NCBI RefSeq assembly: GCF_013386825.1
Contig: NZ_JACARC010000027.1
Span: 154,788-218,787, forward strand
Reading direction: 5' to 3'
DNA from: Pseudomonas sp. IPO3778
Lineage (GTDB): Bacteria; Pseudomonadota; Gammaproteobacteria; Pseudomonadales; Pseudomonadaceae
DNA: 64,000 nucleotides
In this document: positions 45,591-53,682 of the stretch, one piece after another
Layout of the letters: each line of letters begins with the position of its first letter
Position numbering within the stretch: position 1 is the first letter of the stretch
The notes under the pieces: model-generated
Seen by the model: the letters and a program-made list of their open reading frames with translations, nothing else
Database searches by the model: none
What the model was told of the DNA's origin: nothing
Made by a program: the position numbers and the translations under genes

Positions 45591-46637
45591 TCAGCAGCGT
45601 GACGAATCACTTGCCAGCTCACGCTCAATCTGTTCGATGCTGGGCAAGCTGGTTTGCAACTCTGCCGGCAGGGATTCCACCAGTTGATACTCGGCCACCC
45701 CAATGGGACGGGAGCTGTCACGCAAAGCGTATTCGGCCACCACTTCGTTCTTGCTCTTGCACAGCAGCAGGCCAATGGTGGGGCTGTCTTGTGGGTGCTT
45801 GAGCTGGGCGTCCACCGCCGCCAGGTAAAAGCCTAACTGCCCCAGATGGTCGGGTTTGAATTTGCCGGCCTTGAGTTCGATCACCACATAGCAGCGCAGC
45901 TTGAGGTGATAAAACAGCAGGTCGACGAAAAACTCCTCGCCGCCCACGTCCAGCAAGACTTGCCGCCCTACGAAGGCAAAACCTGCACCCAGCTCCAGCA
46001 AAAAATCGGTGACATGTTTGACCAGCGCGTTTTCGATTTCACGCTCCTGCGCATCGAGCGTCAGCCCGAGAAAGTCGAAACGGTAGGGATCCTTGAGCGA
46101 TTCGCGCGCCAGGTCGGACTGGGCTCTGGGCAGCAGCTCCTCGAAGTTGCTGACCGCATTGCCGCTGCGCTCCAGCAGGCGACCTTCGATTTGCATTACC
46201 AGGACGTTGCGCGACCAGTTGTGCTCGATCGCCTGGGCGGCGTACCAACGGCGGGTTTCAGGCCCGGGCAGCTTATCCAGCAGCGCCAGTTGGTGATACC
46301 AGGGTAATTGTGCAAGCACCCCTTGCACAAATTCGGGATCCGGCCACGCCTCGGCAAACGCCCGCATGTACTTCAGATTGCGCGGCGAAAAACCCTTCAT
46401 CTCCGGAAAGGCTGAACGCAGGTCCTGCGCCAGTCGCTCAATCACCTTGGTCCCCCAGCCCTGCCGCGCTTGCAGGGTCAAAATATCCTGGCCGATCTGC
46501 CAATACAGCAACACCAGCTCCCGGTTGACCGCCAATGTGGCGCGTTGCTGGGCCGAGTGGATTCGACCCTTGAGGTCGGTCAGCCAGTCGCTGTACCCCA
46601 CGGGTGGCGTGGTCAGGCTTTGGCAGGTCTCACTCAT
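45591..46637 (-). CDS. PDDEXK nuclease domain protein (DUF1016, YhcG type)
   Basis: 348-aa cytoplasmic protein. The N-terminal DUF1016_N part (ATLAVNRELVLLYWQIGQDI, FPEMKGFSPRNLKYMRAFAEAWP) precedes a PD-(D/E)XK nuclease core: FVDLLFYHLKLRCYVVIELKAGKFKPDHLGQL gives the D...ExK active site. The family is frequently associated with restriction systems or mobile DNA but often stands alone, as here. The ATG at 46637 has GAGGG 8 bases upstream. Role in vivo unknown. Confidence 0.9.
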   Translation of the reverse strand: MSETCQSLTTPPVGYSDWLTDLKGRIHSAQQRATLAVNRELVLLYWQIGQDILTLQARQGWGTKVIERLAQDLRSAFPEMKGFSPRNLKYMRAFAEAWPDPEFVQGVLAQLPWYHQLALLDKLPGPETRRWYAAQAIEHNWSRNVLVMQIEGRLLERSGNAVSNFEELLPRAQSDLARESLKDPYRFDFLGLTLDAQEREIENALVKHVTDFLLELGAGFAFVGRQVLLDVGGEEFFVDLLFYHLKLRCYVVIELKAGKFKPDHLGQLGFYLAAVDAQLKHPQDSPTIGLLLCKSKNEVVAEYALRDSSRPIGVAEYQLVESLPAELQTSLPSIEQIERELASDSSRC

Positions 46638-46827
46638 TCCTTTTCCCTCATGGGTTTGGCAGGCGGCCGATGGTAGCGAGGGAAAAATGCGTAATGGGCC
46701 AGCAGAATGCTTTCGATACAAATCAGTTGGAACCCGCCATCAGCGCGCCTTAATGCAGATCAAGAGGTGCCCCGGCGTGCCTGCTGTGGTCAAATGGGCC
46801 GGTCACTTCCACGGTTATTCCCGATCT

Positions 46828-47481
46828 ATGAACGTCACACCCACCGACGACAGCCAGGCATCCACCGGGGACCGCATCCTGTTCCTGCTCAAGACCCGTG
46901 GCCCACTGAAAACCACGGACCTGGCTGCGCTGTTGGACATCACCTCCGAAGCCGCCCGCCAGCAGATCCAGAAGTTACAGGTCGCGGAGCTGATCGTCGG
47001 TGTGGCGGCCCCTATTTCGGGTGCCGGCCGGCCATCGCTGAAGTGGACACTGACCGACACCGCCCAGAACAAATTTCCGGATTCCCACAGCGTGCTGACG
47101 TTGCACCTGATCGACTCCATCGAAGGGATTTTTGGCAGCGAAGGCGTGGAAAAAGTCATCGCCAGCATGGAGGCGACCGCCAAGCACGAATACGTCCAGG
47201 CCTGCGCCGCCGCCTCGACCTTGCAGGAGAAAGTCGAGATCCTGGTGCAGATTCGCGAACGCGCCGGGTACATGGCGCAGATGGAGCCGCTGGACGATGG
47301 CTGGCTATTGGTGGAAAACCACTGCCCCATCTGCGTGGCTGCGCGCAAGTGCCAGGGCTTCTGCCGCTCGGAGCTGCAGATTTTCCAGGCGGCGCTGGGG
47401 GATGAGAATGTGGTGGAGCGCCAGGAACATCTGATTTCCGGGGACCGGCGCTGCGCCTATAGCATCCGGCCCCGCAAGTAA
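46828..47481 (+). CDS. SufR-like winged-helix regulator with a C-terminal Cys cluster
   Basis: 217-aa regulator. The N-terminal winged helix (KTTDLAALLDITSEAARQQIQKL) and the C-terminal metal-site motif HCPICVAARKCQGFC (C166, C169, C175, C179) plus C209 resemble SufR-type Fe-S cluster sensors, which control Fe-S assembly or oxidative response. The ATG at 46828 was chosen; the frame is open far upstream but that part overlaps another gene. The ribosome site is weak. No suf or isc genes are next to it. Confidence 0.82.
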   Translation: MNVTPTDDSQASTGDRILFLLKTRGPLKTTDLAALLDITSEAARQQIQKLQVAELIVGVAAPISGAGRPSLKWTLTDTAQNKFPDSHSVLTLHLIDSIEGIFGSEGVEKVIASMEATAKHEYVQACAAASTLQEKVEILVQIRERAGYMAQMEPLDDGWLLVENHCPICVAARKCQGFCRSELQIFQAALGDENVVERQEHLISGDRRCAYSIRPRK

Positions 47482-47484
47482 AAA

Positions 47485-47588
47485 GAGGCTGCGGTGGGCT
47501 GCGCAGCAACCGTAATTCCATCACCGCAGTGTCCCGGATACACCAACGGTTCAGGCTTCACGAAAGCTGCGCAGTCCATCGCAGCCTC
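47485..47588. repeat. REPIN-like inverted repeat with a second arm type
   Basis: GAGGCTGC-GTGGGCTGCGCAG at the start is matched by CTGCGCAG-CCATCGCAGCCTC at the end. The arm (GAGGCTGCG) is that of a different REP family from the 100-bp copies and is also seen at the right edge of the window. It lies after the SufR-like gene and may act as a terminator. Confidence 0.6.
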
Positions 47589-47603
47589 GGCCTCAAGCCA
47601 AGG

Positions 47604-48104
47604 TCAGGCCCCTTGCTGATTGAACAAGGCAAATGCCAACAGCGCCCAGACCAGCAGCACCAAATGCGTCAGCTGCAAGCCCTCCTGGCGAATCCAGTAG
47701 CCGAACCACAAGCCGCCCAGCAGCATCGTGAAAACGAACGCCGAGAAGCCGCTGAGGGCGAGATTGAGCCATGGCCGGGCCGCCGCCAGGCCGTCACCGA
47801 GGACTAATTGGTAGCTGCCGGCCCACGCCGCCACTGCCGCGACAACTTGCAGGGCCAGCACTATCAGCAGTGCCCACTGATGGAGGCGTGGCGAGCGCAC
47901 CGCACGCCTCAACAAGGGCGTGTCGATAGCCGGAGCTTGGTGCAGCGGCGCCATGGCCATCGTGGCGCCCACGGCACCCACCGAGCTGCGAAAAGCCTGC
48001 CCGTTGTTAAGCACCGCGACGGTCAGCCAGACACTCAAGCCCAGGGCCTGCGTCCCCAGGAACAGACCGGTGGAACCACCCGGCAGCAATGCGTCCACGC
48101 TCAT
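47604..48104 (-). CDS. DUF2165 family small integral membrane protein
   Basis: 166-aa protein with about four membrane segments, starting with an export-type region (LFLGTQALGLSVWLTVAVLNN) and including HQWALLIVLALQVVAAVAAW and FVFTMLLGGLWFGYWIR. It matches the DUF2165 family of predicted small integral membrane proteins. The ATG at 48104 has GGAGG 6 bases upstream, better than ATGs further out. Function unknown. Confidence 0.8.
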   Translation of the reverse strand: MSVDALLPGGSTGLFLGTQALGLSVWLTVAVLNNGQAFRSSVGAVGATMAMAPLHQAPAIDTPLLRRAVRSPRLHQWALLIVLALQVVAAVAAWAGSYQLVLGDGLAAARPWLNLALSGFSAFVFTMLLGGLWFGYWIRQEGLQLTHLVLLVWALLAFALFNQQGA

Positions 48105-48230
48105 CCAAACCTCCATATTCGCTGAAAGGGCAAATCGGGCTTTAGCCATATACACAAGAACTTGCTTGGATAATACGGTGAGCGCTTTAACTTACACAAG
48201 ACATTACTTTTTGCATGTGCCGCCAACGGC

Positions 48231-49247
48231 CTAAACCCGCACACCGAGCATGCCGCTGGTAATGATGATCGTGACCACACCCCCCAGCCCAATCACCCAC
48301 CAGGTCGCCAGAGCACTGCGCAACTCGCTGACGTTGTGGTTGCGCAACACCCCCCGCAAACCGCACGCCAAATGCGCAATCAGCAGGAACACCGCCAGGG
48401 AGTAATGCGGCAGCAGCCGAATGCTCCACGGATCCGCCAGCAACCCCACCGGTTCGGCCACGGCCCAGGCGTAATCGGTGTCGGTGCCGAAGTAACGCGC
48501 CAGGGTAAACACCGAGTTGATATGGGACGCGATAAACAGCGACAGATAGGCACCGGACGCGGTCTGCAACGCGTCCAGCAGATCGGCGCGGGTGACGGTT
48601 TTCGGGCGAATCAACACCAGCCCGCTGAGAATCTGGAAGAAAAACGTGACGATGATCACCGGCTCCAGCACGCCATTGCGATACACCACCCGCAACGCCT
48701 CCATCACCGACTTATGCACATCGGTGCCCAACACACCCAGCAGGTGGTTGAACAGGTGCGGCGCCAGGAACACCAACAGGATCGCCACCGAGGCGATGCC
48801 GTGGGCGACACGCAGCTTGATATAGGTCTTGTCCGAGGTCACCAGGCTGATGCTCGGGCCCGTTGACGACACCATCGCAAAAAAGCCCGTCAGTGCCAGC
48901 CACAGCCCGCTCCATACCGCGATGTCGTGGCCGTAGATTTTCATCAGGTACAGCACGACGCCCATCAGCGTATACGCAGGAGGCGCCGCCACCGCCAGGC
49001 ACGACAGGCGCCGCGCCAGGACCAGGCGTGCACTCATCACCGGCTGAACACCGGTGACATACACGCAGGCAAACGCCAGCAGCGGCACCGCGTACGCACT
49101 CAGGATCAGCGCCAGAACAAGCGGGGCGCCAGCGCCTGCAACATGGGCCTGGTTGCTCCACGCCAATGCCCACGGGTAGTACAGCGCCGCCGCAAAGGGC
49201 AGCAGCCACAGCCATTCCAGCCAGGGTTTGATTGATTTGCTTAACAT
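48231..49247 (-). CDS. Multi-pass membrane protein, succinate-dehydrogenase-membrane-subunit-like
   Basis: 338-aa protein with about nine hydrophobic segments. Several histidines lie in or next to helices (APHLFNHLLG, ASHINSVF, LPHYSLAVFLLIAHLACG), reminiscent of the haem-bearing membrane subunits of succinate dehydrogenase/fumarate reductase, but no partner subunits are nearby. The ATG at 49247 has GGGA 7 bases upstream. It is divergent from nothing obvious; a LysR gene ends 92 bases further on. Function not established. Confidence 0.7.
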   Translation of the reverse strand: MLSKSIKPWLEWLWLLPFAAALYYPWALAWSNQAHVAGAGAPLVLALILSAYAVPLLAFACVYVTGVQPVMSARLVLARRLSCLAVAAPPAYTLMGVVLYLMKIYGHDIAVWSGLWLALTGFFAMVSSTGPSISLVTSDKTYIKLRVAHGIASVAILLVFLAPHLFNHLLGVLGTDVHKSVMEALRVVYRNGVLEPVIIVTFFFQILSGLVLIRPKTVTRADLLDALQTASGAYLSLFIASHINSVFTLARYFGTDTDYAWAVAEPVGLLADPWSIRLLPHYSLAVFLLIAHLACGLRGVLRNHNVSELRSALATWWVIGLGGVVTIIITSGMLGVRV

Positions 49248-49339
49248 ATTGATTTCCCGCTGATAAATATCACGGGATAGTGCCCAGCCATCGCGCCCCT
49301 CGACAATTAGGCACCCTGGCAAAAGCCTTTACCCAATGG

Positions 49340-50245
49340 TCATGCCTGGAAGGCCTGCACCAGGTAGTCGACGAACAATTTGACCCGCAGCGGCGTCTTG
49401 TCCCGCTGGCGATAGCAGATGTAATGCCCCCTGCCCCGCGCCCGCGCCGCATAGCCCGGCAACACCACCACCAGGCGCTGTTGCGCGATCAAATGTTGCG
49501 CCTGATAGCCGGCAAGCTGCGCTATACCGCCACCGGCCACGGCCGCGAGCGCCACCAGTTCAGGGTCATTGAACAACTGGCTGTAGGGCAACGGCAGCCC
49601 CATGAACTGCCCATCGACTTCAAACTCCCACACATGGGGTTTGCCCGACTGGGCCAGGCGAAAGGCGATGGTCTTGTGCGCCGCCAGGTCGTCCAGGGTC
49701 TGCGGGTAACCGGCCCGTTGCAGATACTCGGGCGCCGCGCAGGTGACGAAACTCATCGGCGCCAACTGCCGGGCAATGACGTCGGCGTCTTCCAGCCGAC
49801 CATTGCGGATCGCGACATCCACCCGGCCTTCGGCGAAATCCACATGACGATCGTTCAGGTCAAATTCGAGGGTGATGTCCGGATGGGCCTGGCAGAACCC
49901 AGGCAATAGCGGCGCAATGCACTTGCGTCCAAAGCCCACGGTGGAACTCACCCGCACGACACCGGACGGCGCCTGGGTGGATTGCTTGAGCGCTTCGGTG
50001 GCGCGCAAAAGATGCTCGACGCTGGGCAGACACTCTTCGAAAAAACGTTGCCCTTCCTGAGTGACGGCCACGCTGTGGGTCGTACGTTCCAGCAGCTTGA
50101 TTGCCAGTTGGGTTTCCAGGCGCGTAATGCTGCGGCTGACCGAAGGCACTGAAATGCCCAAGTCGCGCGCCGCCTCGCTGAAGCTTTCGCTGGCCGCCAC
50201 TTTCATGAAGGCAATAACGCCGGCGAAGTTTTTTCCGATGGACAT
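49340..50245 (-). CDS. LysR family transcriptional regulator
   Basis: 301-aa regulator with LysR helix-turn-helix (AFMKVAASESFSEAARDLGISVPSVSRSITRLE) and effector domain (GVVRVSSTVGFGRKCIAPLLPGF onward). The ATG at 50245 has AGGAA 8 bases upstream. It diverges from an AraC regulator gene across 168 bases, an uncommon regulator-regulator pair. The effector is unknown. Confidence 0.93.
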   Translation of the reverse strand: MSIGKNFAGVIAFMKVAASESFSEAARDLGISVPSVSRSITRLETQLAIKLLERTTHSVAVTQEGQRFFEECLPSVEHLLRATEALKQSTQAPSGVVRVSSTVGFGRKCIAPLLPGFCQAHPDITLEFDLNDRHVDFAEGRVDVAIRNGRLEDADVIARQLAPMSFVTCAAPEYLQRAGYPQTLDDLAAHKTIAFRLAQSGKPHVWEFEVDGQFMGLPLPYSQLFNDPELVALAAVAGGGIAQLAGYQAQHLIAQQRLVVVLPGYAARARGRGHYICYRQRDKTPLRVKLFVDYLVQAFQA

Positions 50246-50413
50246 CGGTGAGTTTCCTTGAATAGCGCACGTCAAAAGCCTCGACAGTACCCAACCGGAA
50301 AACCAAATGCCCTAGCCAATCCGACGGTTTTTCAATAGACCAACCCTTCCCTTTACAGCCCATTTTATCTGGCACAAAATTCCGTCTTATTCGTAAAACA
50401 GCGGAATCGCGCC

Positions 50414-51181
50414 ATGCTTGAACATCCCTCGATTGAGTTTGGCGCAGCCCCCGTACAAGGTTTGGCCCGGGAGTATTTGCCCGGTTTGCGCGAGCCCCAT
50501 GTGCACGAAGAACACGCGCAAATCATGTACGCCATCAAAGGCTCGATGACGGTGCTGACGGCCGAAGGCATTTGGGTTCTGCCACCGCAGCGGGCCCTTT
50601 GGATACCGCCGGGGGTTAGCCATACCTTCAAGCATTCGCGCCAGGTGTCGTTGCGTACGGTGTATGTGCGTCAGGGCGCGGCCAGCATTCCACCGTGGGC
50701 TCACTGTTCGGTGTTGAACGTCGGGACGCTGGTGCGCGAGCTGATCCTGGCCTGCGCGCAATTGCCCGGCGAGTACCCCGAGCACAGCCGTGAAAGCCGC
50801 CTGGGCACCGTGCTGCTGGACCATTTGGCGCTGCTTGAGCAAGACGCCTTTTACCTGCCGGAACCCACGGATAAACGGGCGGTGCGCGCCGCCAACCTGA
50901 TCAAGCAAAACCCCAACGACACCCGGCCGCTCAAGGAGATCGCCTTCGAGGTGGGCGCCAGCGCACGCACCCTGGAGCGGCTGTTTGCCGCCCAGACCCG
51001 CATGGGTTTCGGTGCCTGGCGCCAACGCTTGCGGATGATGGTCGCCCTGGAAAACCTCGCGGCCGGGGAAAGCGTCAGCAGCACCGCCGCCGCCATTGGC
51101 TATGAAAGTTCCAGCAGCTTTATCGCCGTATTCCGCTCGGTATTCGGTTGCAGCCCGGCCAAATATTTCGCCCAGCGTTGA
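50414..51181 (+). CDS. AraC family transcriptional regulator (cupin-type)
   Basis: 255-aa regulator: N-terminal cupin sensor (PHVHEEHAQIMYAIKGSMTVLTAEG, then PPQRALWIPPGVSHTF) and C-terminal double helix-turn-helix (EIAFEVGASARTLERLFAAQT, STAAAIGYESSSSFIAVFRSVFG). It is of the NimR type often linked to export genes. It converges on an OprD-type porin gene 6 bases away. Confidence 0.93.
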   Translation: MLEHPSIEFGAAPVQGLAREYLPGLREPHVHEEHAQIMYAIKGSMTVLTAEGIWVLPPQRALWIPPGVSHTFKHSRQVSLRTVYVRQGAASIPPWAHCSVLNVGTLVRELILACAQLPGEYPEHSRESRLGTVLLDHLALLEQDAFYLPEPTDKRAVRAANLIKQNPNDTRPLKEIAFEVGASARTLERLFAAQTRMGFGAWRQRLRMMVALENLAAGESVSSTAAAIGYESSSSFIAVFRSVFGCSPAKYFAQR

Positions 51182-51187
51182 GCCGGC

Positions 51188-52504
51188 CTACAGCAAGGGA
51201 ATGCTGTAGCTGACCATGAACCGGGCTTCGTCCTTGTCGGCGCTGTCATTGCCCCGAAGCACCGCACCGCGCCACATGAACCCCAACCCTTTGAAGGTGC
51301 CGGTGGGAATCACATAGTCAACCCGCAGGTCGCGCTCCCACTCGGTGTTGTCGCGACCCGCCGTGCGGATATGGGTGCCGTGGATGTAGGTGACGCTGGT
51401 CTTCAACCCCGCCAGGCCCAGATTGGCAAAGTCATAGGCATAACTGCCCACCGTGGCCTGTTCCCCGGCGTTGACGAACTTCAGCGATTGGGAGTTGGTG
51501 ATCAAGTAGACAGACCGGCCCTGCCCCTGGTTGATGTGCGGAAAGTCACTTTCACCGGTGGTTTTCTGATACCCCAGGCTCACCGAATGGCCTTGCAACG
51601 CATAGGTAAACAAGGCACTCCACAGGTTGTTGTCAACCTTGCCGTTGTTGATGCCCGGCCCGTAATAGCCCGAGCTGACGTAGCCCTCGGCACGCCCCGC
51701 CGCGCTGGAATTCTTGCCGTCCGACGTGCTGTGGAAGTAGCGCAGGTCACTCTTGAACTGGCCCACCGGCAACTGCCAGTCGTGCACCAGGCCGATGAAG
51801 TGTTGCTGGTAGAAGTTCTCCAGGTCGGCGTAGTAGTACTGCAGCTGCAACTGCTTGTTCACGGCGTAATCCACACCGCCGTAGTAGAACTGGTTGCTGT
51901 CTTTGCCCTTGAGCGGATCATTCGCGCCGGCGATGGACAGGCCCTGGCCATTGCTGGAGTTACGGTCAAGCACCTGCTCGATTTTGCCGGCAACGAAGTT
52001 GAAGTCTTTCAGGTCTTTGGAGTCCACCTGGTAGCCACGAAAGGTCTGGGGCAGCAACCGGCCGTCCTCATACATCAGCACGGGCAGACGGGGCATCAGC
52101 GTGCCCACTTTCAGCTGGGTCTGGGAGATGCGCATTTTGCCGGTGACGCCAGTCTTGCTGAAGTCATTGGCGGCCTTGCCATCAGACAACGGGAAGACAC
52201 TGCCGGGGGTGTTGTCCTCACCCGCTTTGCCGGCACGCCCCGACGCATCCAGGCGCACGCCATACAGCTCCTGCAGGTCCAGCCCCAGGCCAACCACGCC
52301 TTCGGTAAAGCCAGACTGATAATTGAACATGAAGGCCTGGCCCCACTCCCGGTCCGAGGCTCCCTTGGCGTTGCGCGTGTCCTGGTTGAGATAGAAATTA
52401 CGCAGGTCCAGGGTCGCTTTGCTGTCGTCGATAAAACCCGACGCAGCCGCCTGCTGCACAGCGCCGAAGGAAACGGCCAGGGCGAGGTAAGTCTTGTGGT
52501 TCAT
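51188..52504 (-). CDS. OprD family outer-membrane porin
   Basis: 438-aa porin. Signal peptide ends AAASG, then the family start GFIDDSKATLDLRNFYLN and the DREWGQAFMFNYQSGFTEG segment; the C-terminal RFMVSYSIPLL ends as outer-membrane barrels do, though with Leu not Phe. OprD-family porins carry specific small nutrients (basic amino acids, aromatic acids). GGAG lies 6 bases before the ATG. It converges on the AraC gene. The substrate cannot be told. Confidence 0.94.
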   Translation of the reverse strand: MNHKTYLALAVSFGAVQQAAASGFIDDSKATLDLRNFYLNQDTRNAKGASDREWGQAFMFNYQSGFTEGVVGLGLDLQELYGVRLDASGRAGKAGEDNTPGSVFPLSDGKAANDFSKTGVTGKMRISQTQLKVGTLMPRLPVLMYEDGRLLPQTFRGYQVDSKDLKDFNFVAGKIEQVLDRNSSNGQGLSIAGANDPLKGKDSNQFYYGGVDYAVNKQLQLQYYYADLENFYQQHFIGLVHDWQLPVGQFKSDLRYFHSTSDGKNSSAAGRAEGYVSSGYYGPGINNGKVDNNLWSALFTYALQGHSVSLGYQKTTGESDFPHINQGQGRSVYLITNSQSLKFVNAGEQATVGSYAYDFANLGLAGLKTSVTYIHGTHIRTAGRDNTEWERDLRVDYVIPTGTFKGLGFMWRGAVLRGNDSADKDEARFMVSYSIPLL

Positions 52505-52680
52505 GAAGGCTCCGAAAAGTGAACACGGCTGTCCCGTCGACCCTCTGATGCCAGCCGTTTTTTATTGTGTGCTGCGGTTTTTCGTTCGACGGGAGGGGCG
52601 CACGATATAGGCCTGGCCGCTGGGAAAACAGCCGCCAAAACGGGCATTCACTTTTTCGGTTTCAGTAACAATGCAGGTGT

Positions 52681-53109
52681 CTACGACGGGCTTTTGACGA
52701 GGGTCGGACGGCGATTGAACAAGGGCCTGGATTTAAGGTGCACCGCGCACTCGGCCAAGGTGTGGCCACACCGTTCGATCAAGGGGTGAAGCACCTTCGG
52801 TAACCGATGTTGTGGCGGCAAATGCCCGTCACTGGACTTGCGCGAGATCTGCGCCAGTGCGGCCAACAGATCGAGTTCATCGGGGCTGATATACGGCGAC
52901 CCGGGCCCTAGCAGGTCGAACACTGGAGCTCGCGCCAGAAGCGCCGCCACCAGTGCCTCGAACACCACCAGGCGCGCCGGTTCAATGCCGATTCGCGTCA
53001 GCAGTTCCATCGCCTTTTCCGGCTCCGTCCAGCCAATCGCCCTGAGGCCCTTGAGCAAACATTGCTCCACCGGTGAACAATGATTGGCACACACAATCAC
53101 CCGCTTCAC
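52681..53109 (-). CDS. Hypothetical protein coupled to an FCD-domain gene
   Basis: Not recognised. 142-aa soluble protein from a GTG at 53109 that overlaps the stop of the upstream FCD gene (GTGA, 53106-53109), which is what sets the start. It is mostly helical, with KRVIVCANHCSPVEQCLLKGLRAIGW at the N-terminus. The overlap implies co-translation with the FCD-only protein and probably a shared regulatory or sensing role. The 176-base gap after it to the porin gene holds no gene. Confidence 0.6.
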   Translation of the reverse strand: MKRVIVCANHCSPVEQCLLKGLRAIGWTEPEKAMELLTRIGIEPARLVVFEALVAALLARAPVFDLLGPGSPYISPDELDLLAALAQISRKSSDGHLPPQHRLPKVLHPLIERCGHTLAECAVHLKSRPLFNRRPTLVKSPS

Positions 53110-53609
53110 AGGGCCGTACCCTCGCGTTCCGACAGCCAACTGAGGGTGGCCAGCATCGGGTCGAACATCGCGCGCACCGCCTCGACCGCCGCCTCCTCAT
53201 CGCCAAAGATAATCGCCTGGACGACTCGGGTGTGGGCCTCAAGCCCCGGTTCATGCAACTCCTTGTCGGCAAAAATCGCCAGGTATTGGCTGTGAAACGA
53301 CGCGCTGAACGAGCGGTACATCGACTGCAACACCACGTTGTGCGACGCCACGGCTACCGCACCGTGCAAGGCCTGGTCGCGGTCGACGAAATCGTCCAGC
53401 TCGTCACTGAGGCAGTACTCGCCACGCAGCGCCAGGGCGTGCCACAACCGGTGAATATCCTCCAGGGTGCGGCGGCGCGCAGCGAGTCGGGCGGTTTCGA
53501 CTTCCAGCAGGTACTGGGCCTCCAAATGGTCGCGGATCGCGCTACGTTGTTCACGAATGCCATCGATGATCGAGGCGACCCAGGCGTGATTGCAAAGACC
53601 GACGTACAT
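53106..53609 (-). CDS. FCD-domain protein lacking a DNA-binding domain
   Basis: 167-aa protein that is almost only the FCD ligand domain of GntR/FadR regulators (LEAQYLLEVETARLAARRRTLEDI, DDFVDRDQALHGAVAVASHNVVL, LEAHTRVVQAII). The N-terminal winged helix is absent. The ATG at 53609 has AGGAG 7 bases upstream, so this is probably a genuine short gene, or one trimmed version of a regulator. A hypothetical gene is coupled downstream; the FUSC transporter gene lies 73 bases upstream. Confidence 0.7.
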   Translation of the reverse strand: MYVGLCNHAWVASIIDGIREQRSAIRDHLEAQYLLEVETARLAARRRTLEDIHRLWHALALRGEYCLSDELDDFVDRDQALHGAVAVASHNVVLQSMYRSFSASFHSQYLAIFADKELHEPGLEAHTRVVQAIIFGDEEAAVEAVRAMFDPMLATLSWLSEREGTAL

Positions 53610-53682
53610 GGACAGCTCCTGAAAGATAATGCCCGGCCAGTATGAAGATTGATTCTCATCTGGACTCCTGCCAGCCCGCCAA

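Noticed and set aside
45591..46637. A restriction-modification system around the YhcG-type nuclease.
   Set aside because: No methyltransferase, specificity subunit or helicase gene is adjacent, so the nuclease gene stands alone.
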